A stretch of 64,000 nucleotides of DNA, taken from NCBI GenBank assembly GCA_050250875.1, contig JBFWNV010000014.1:1-64000 (forward strand), in the 5' to 3' direction. Shown piece after piece: positions 61,300-64,000 of the stretch. Each line of letters opens with the position of its first letter. Position 1 is the stretch's first letter. The DNA is from CAWAYR01 sp050250875 (GTDB lineage Bacteria; Acidobacteriota; Vicinamibacteria; Vicinamibacterales; UBA2999). The notes beneath the pieces are model-generated. The model had not been told where the DNA came from. It did not search any database and was given only the letters and a program-made list of their open reading frames with translations. A program made the position numbers and the translations under genes.

Positions 61300-61887
61300 A
61301 TGCGCACCCGTGTCCTTTCCGGTGTCGTGGCCCTGGCGGCGATTCTCTCGACGGTCGACGCCCAGACGCCGCAGGCTCAGGCCGACGCCACCTACGGCAA
61401 GCTGATGGGCGTGATCCAGGCCGGCCAGTCCTCCAGGGGCACCGGGCGGCGGACGGTGTTCACCGAGAGCGAGATGAACGCCTATCTGCAACATCGCGCC
61501 CAGTCGTGGCTGCCGACCGGCCTGACCAACCCGCAGCTCGACTTCGTCGACGTGAACCGCGTCGCGACCACCGTCGTCGCCGATCTCGACGGCGTGCGCC
61601 GCCGCAGTTCGGGCGGCTGGTTCGACCCGACGGCGTATCTGCGCGGCCGGCTGCCGGTGCACGTGATCGGCACGCTGGTCACCGATGGCGGGCGCGGGCG
61701 CTTCGACCTCGAGCAGGCGACCGTCGACGGCATCCCGGTGCCGCGTCTCTTCATCCAGGAACTGCTCGCGTTCTACACCGCCACGCCGGATCAGCCGGCG
61801 GGTGTGCGGCTCGACCAGCCGTTCGAGTTGCCGTCGGCGATCGAGCGGATCGACGTGCGGGCCGGGCAGGCCACGGTCGTGCAGTAA
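61300..61887 (+). CDS. Secreted hypothetical protein
   Basis: The protein is 195 aa. A signal peptide (MRTRVLSGVVALAAILSTVD, then AQ) is followed by a soluble region with a helix-rich N-terminal part and a beta-rich middle (RLPVHVIGTLVTDGGRGRFD). No motif was recognised. The ATG at 61300 gives a proper signal peptide. A longer form from 61270 would add a ten-residue basic extension and overlaps the -10 element. It is followed 12 bases later by recG. Confidence 0.72.
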   Translation: MRTRVLSGVVALAAILSTVDAQTPQAQADATYGKLMGVIQAGQSSRGTGRRTVFTESEMNAYLQHRAQSWLPTGLTNPQLDFVDVNRVATTVVADLDGVRRRSSGGWFDPTAYLRGRLPVHVIGTLVTDGGRGRFDLEQATVDGIPVPRLFIQELLAFYTATPDQPAGVRLDQPFELPSAIERIDVRAGQATVVQ

Positions 61888-61899
61888 GCGCCGGCGCGC

Positions 61900-63996
61900 G
61901 TGGCCGACGATCCGCTCCAGCTCTCGCTGCAGTACCTCAAGCGGGTCGGACCACGCCGTGCCGCCGACCTCGCCGCGGCCGGCCTGCGCACCGTCGAGGA
62001 CCTGCTCTTCCGCCTGCCCCGGCGCTACGAGGATCGCAGCCGCTTCCAGCCGATCGCCAGCCTCAGGCCGGGCCAGCCCGCGGCGGTGCTCGGCGAGGTG
62101 CTGCAGTGCGGGCTGTCGGCCACGCGGCGCCCCGGCTTCCGGCTGTTCAGCGCGCTGGTCCAGGACGCCACCGGCCAGGTGAAGGTGGTGTGGCCGAACC
62201 AGGCGTTCCTGAAGGACGTCGTCAAGCCGCACCAGCGGATCGTGCTGTTCGGGCGGGCCGAGTACTGGGGCAGCCGCGGGCTCCAGCTCACCGCGCCGGA
62301 GTTCGAGGTGCTCGGCGACGACAGCGAGACCGAGCCGCTGCACACCGGCCGGATCGTCCCGATCTACGAACGCACCGGGAGCGTCACGCCGAACATGCAC
62401 CGCCGCCTCGTCCACGACGTGCTCGCGCTGCTGACCGCGCCGCTGCCCGAACTGCTGCCGCCGACGGTGGTGGCCCGCGAGCGCTGGCCGGACCGGCGCA
62501 CGGCGCTGCGCCAGGCGCACTTCCCCGACCCCGAGAGCGACGTCGCCGCGCTGAACGCGTTCGCCGCGCCGGCGCAGCGGCGGCTCATCTTCGAGGACTT
62601 CTTCGTCTACCAGACCGGGCTGGCGCTGCGCCGCCGCCAGAACACCAGCGTCGTGAAACCGCACGTCGTCCGCGTCGACGACGCGCTGCGCGACCGGGCC
62701 CGCGCGGTGCTGCCGTTCAAGCTCACCGCGGGCCAGCGCGCGGCGCTGCGCGACATCGTCGCCGACCTGCAGCGGCCGTGGCCGATGCAGCGGCTGCTCC
62801 AGGGCGACGTCGGGTCGGGCAAGACCGTCGTCGCCTTCATGGCGGCGCTGGTGGCGATGGAGAACGGCTTCCAGGCGGCCCTGATGGCGCCGACCGAGAT
62901 CCTCGCCGAGCAGCACGCCCGCACCCTCGAGGGCTGGTTGTTCGGCACGCGGTTCCGCGTCGGCCTGCTGACCGGGCGGATGGGCGACGCGGCGCGGCGG
63001 CGGCTGAGGGCCGAGGTCGCGGCCGGAGACGTCCAGCTCCTCGTCGGCACCCATGCCCTCGTCCAGGACGACGTCGCCTTCCACGCCCTCGCGCTGGTCG
63101 TCATCGACGAGCAGCACCGCTTCGGCGTGGTGCAGCGCGGCACGCTGGCCGGCAAGGGCCTGCACCCCGACGTGCTGCTGATGACGGCGACCCCGATCCC
63201 GCGCACGCTGGCGCTCACCGCCTGCGGCGACATGGACGTGACGACGATGCGCGATCGCCCGCCGGGCCGGCAGCCGATTCGCACGGTGGTGCAGCCGTCG
63301 AGCCGTCGCGACGAGGTCTACCGGCTGATGCGGGCCGAGATCGCGGCCGGCCGTCAGGCCTACGTGATCTATCCGCTGATCGAGCGCTCGGAGAAGACCG
63401 ACCTCAAGGCCGCCACCGAGATGGCCGCCCACCTGGCCGCCGACGTGTTTCCCGACCTGGTGGTCGAGCTGCTGCACGGACGCCTCAAGGCCGACCAGAA
63501 GGACGAGGTGATGCGGCGCTTCGGCGCCGGCGCCATCCACGTCCTGGTGAGCACCACCGTGGTCGAAGTCGGCGTCGACGTCCCCAACGCCACGGTCATG
63601 GTGGTCGAACACGCCGAGCGGTTCGGGCTGGCCCAGCTCCATCAGCTGCGCGGCCGCATCGGCCGCGGCCACCACGCGTCGACCTGCGTGCTGCTCTACG
63701 ACGCGCCGTGGAGCGACGAGGCCAGGGCCCGGCTGTCGGCGATGGCCGAATCCGAGGACGGGTTCCTGCTGGCGGAGCGCGATCTGGCGCTGCGCGGGCC
63801 GGGCGACGTGTTCGGCACCCGCCAGTCGGGCGCGCCGCTGCTGCGCGCCGGCGATCCGGTGCGCGACGCCGACCTGCTCGAGCAGGCCCACGCCGAGGCG
63901 CGCGCGCTGGTCGACGCCGGCGCCGTCCCGGCCGTGCTCGGCGCCCACGTCGCGCGGGTCTGGCACGACGCCTTCGGTCTGGTCCTGGTGGGATAG
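61900..63996 (+). CDS. recG: ATP-dependent DNA helicase RecG
   Basis: The protein is 698 aa, complete and normal for the family. An N-terminal wedge/OB region (LQYLKRVGPRRAADLAAAGL, then RYEDRSRFQPI) precedes the helicase core: Walker A QGDVGSGKTVVAF, the DEQH box (VVIDEQHRFGVVQ), MTATPIPRTLALT and motif VI QLRGRIGRGHHASTCVLL. It remodels stalled forks and Holliday junctions. The GTG at 61900 starts the protein with ADDPLQLSLQYL. Confidence 0.96.
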   Translation: MADDPLQLSLQYLKRVGPRRAADLAAAGLRTVEDLLFRLPRRYEDRSRFQPIASLRPGQPAAVLGEVLQCGLSATRRPGFRLFSALVQDATGQVKVVWPNQAFLKDVVKPHQRIVLFGRAEYWGSRGLQLTAPEFEVLGDDSETEPLHTGRIVPIYERTGSVTPNMHRRLVHDVLALLTAPLPELLPPTVVARERWPDRRTALRQAHFPDPESDVAALNAFAAPAQRRLIFEDFFVYQTGLALRRRQNTSVVKPHVVRVDDALRDRARAVLPFKLTAGQRAALRDIVADLQRPWPMQRLLQGDVGSGKTVVAFMAALVAMENGFQAALMAPTEILAEQHARTLEGWLFGTRFRVGLLTGRMGDAARRRLRAEVAAGDVQLLVGTHALVQDDVAFHALALVVIDEQHRFGVVQRGTLAGKGLHPDVLLMTATPIPRTLALTACGDMDVTTMRDRPPGRQPIRTVVQPSSRRDEVYRLMRAEIAAGRQAYVIYPLIERSEKTDLKAATEMAAHLAADVFPDLVVELLHGRLKADQKDEVMRRFGAGAIHVLVSTTVVEVGVDVPNATVMVVEHAERFGLAQLHQLRGRIGRGHHASTCVLLYDAPWSDEARARLSAMAESEDGFLLAERDLALRGPGDVFGTRQSGAPLLRAGDPVRDADLLEQAHAEARALVDAGAVPAVLGAHVARVWHDAFGLVLVG

Positions 63997-64000
63997 GAGG

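Noticed and set aside
59977..63966. A 1329-codon minus-strand frame opposite the ECF locus and recG
   Set aside because: It is an antisense shadow. recG and its neighbours have all expected motifs on the plus strand.

Overview
The window is one continuous stretch of very GC-rich bacterial chromosome (GC at most third codon positions) with no transposase, integrase, phage or CRISPR sequence. Gene content and style suggest a member of Acidobacteriota, probably class Vicinamibacteria. This is inferred from protein character and was not tested by a search. Two tRNA genes with encoded CCA and about 57 protein genes are supported. No gap above about 300 bases is unexplained.

Layout. 1-9.4 kb: a partial membrane protein, an RluA-type pseudouridine synthase, an rRNA methyltransferase next to tRNA-Val, purine and pyrimidine salvage enzymes (upp, hpt), an amidohydrolase, a two-gene sugar-phosphate module (RpiB-like plus DeoC), a small outer-membrane barrel, tRNA-Gly and a secreted kinase-like protein. 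9.5-18.6 kb: a copper P-type ATPase, a sugar-nucleotide pair (phosphohexomutase and nucleotidyltransferase), pgsA, and a tight minus-strand run of rpe, thioesterase, epimerase and bamD. 18.6-23.4 kb: PASTA protein, rsmB, fmt, def and aroC. 23.5-32 kb: a sigma-54 activator, a TPR protein, an ECF sigma/anti-sigma pair, a beta-propeller protein and an S55 (SpoIVB-type) peptidase.

32.0-42.5 kb is the most striking region. It is an aromatic amino-acid supra-operon (aroDE-trpE-trpG-trpD-trpC-trpF-trpB-trpA-aroQ-aroF-tyrA), mostly with overlapping or near-abutting genes. In front of aroDE lies a TTGACA promoter, a 41-codon leader peptide containing RWYWYWSF, and an intrinsic terminator whose 5' arm can instead pair with a segment inside the leader reading frame. 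This is a complete transcription-attenuation architecture. Its leader carries Trp, Tyr and Phe codons, which matches an operon that feeds all three amino acids.

42.6-64 kb: a two-subunit CoA-transferase and an AtoE-type fatty-acid carrier on either side of a JAMM protein and a membrane protein, then leucyl aminopeptidase, a small membrane protein, a minus-strand run of cell-envelope and RNA genes (amidase, FtsK, RNase J, rsmA, a zincin-like protein, nth, DUF3467, lexA), a PfkB sugar kinase, a second ECF sigma/anti-sigma locus and recG.

Two recurring themes stand out. Genes within operons overlap by 1-16 bases, most often as ATGA, GTGA or TTGA. Many operon-leading genes have a -10-like hexamer only 6-11 bases before the start codon and no Shine-Dalgarno, which implies widespread leaderless or near-leaderless transcription.
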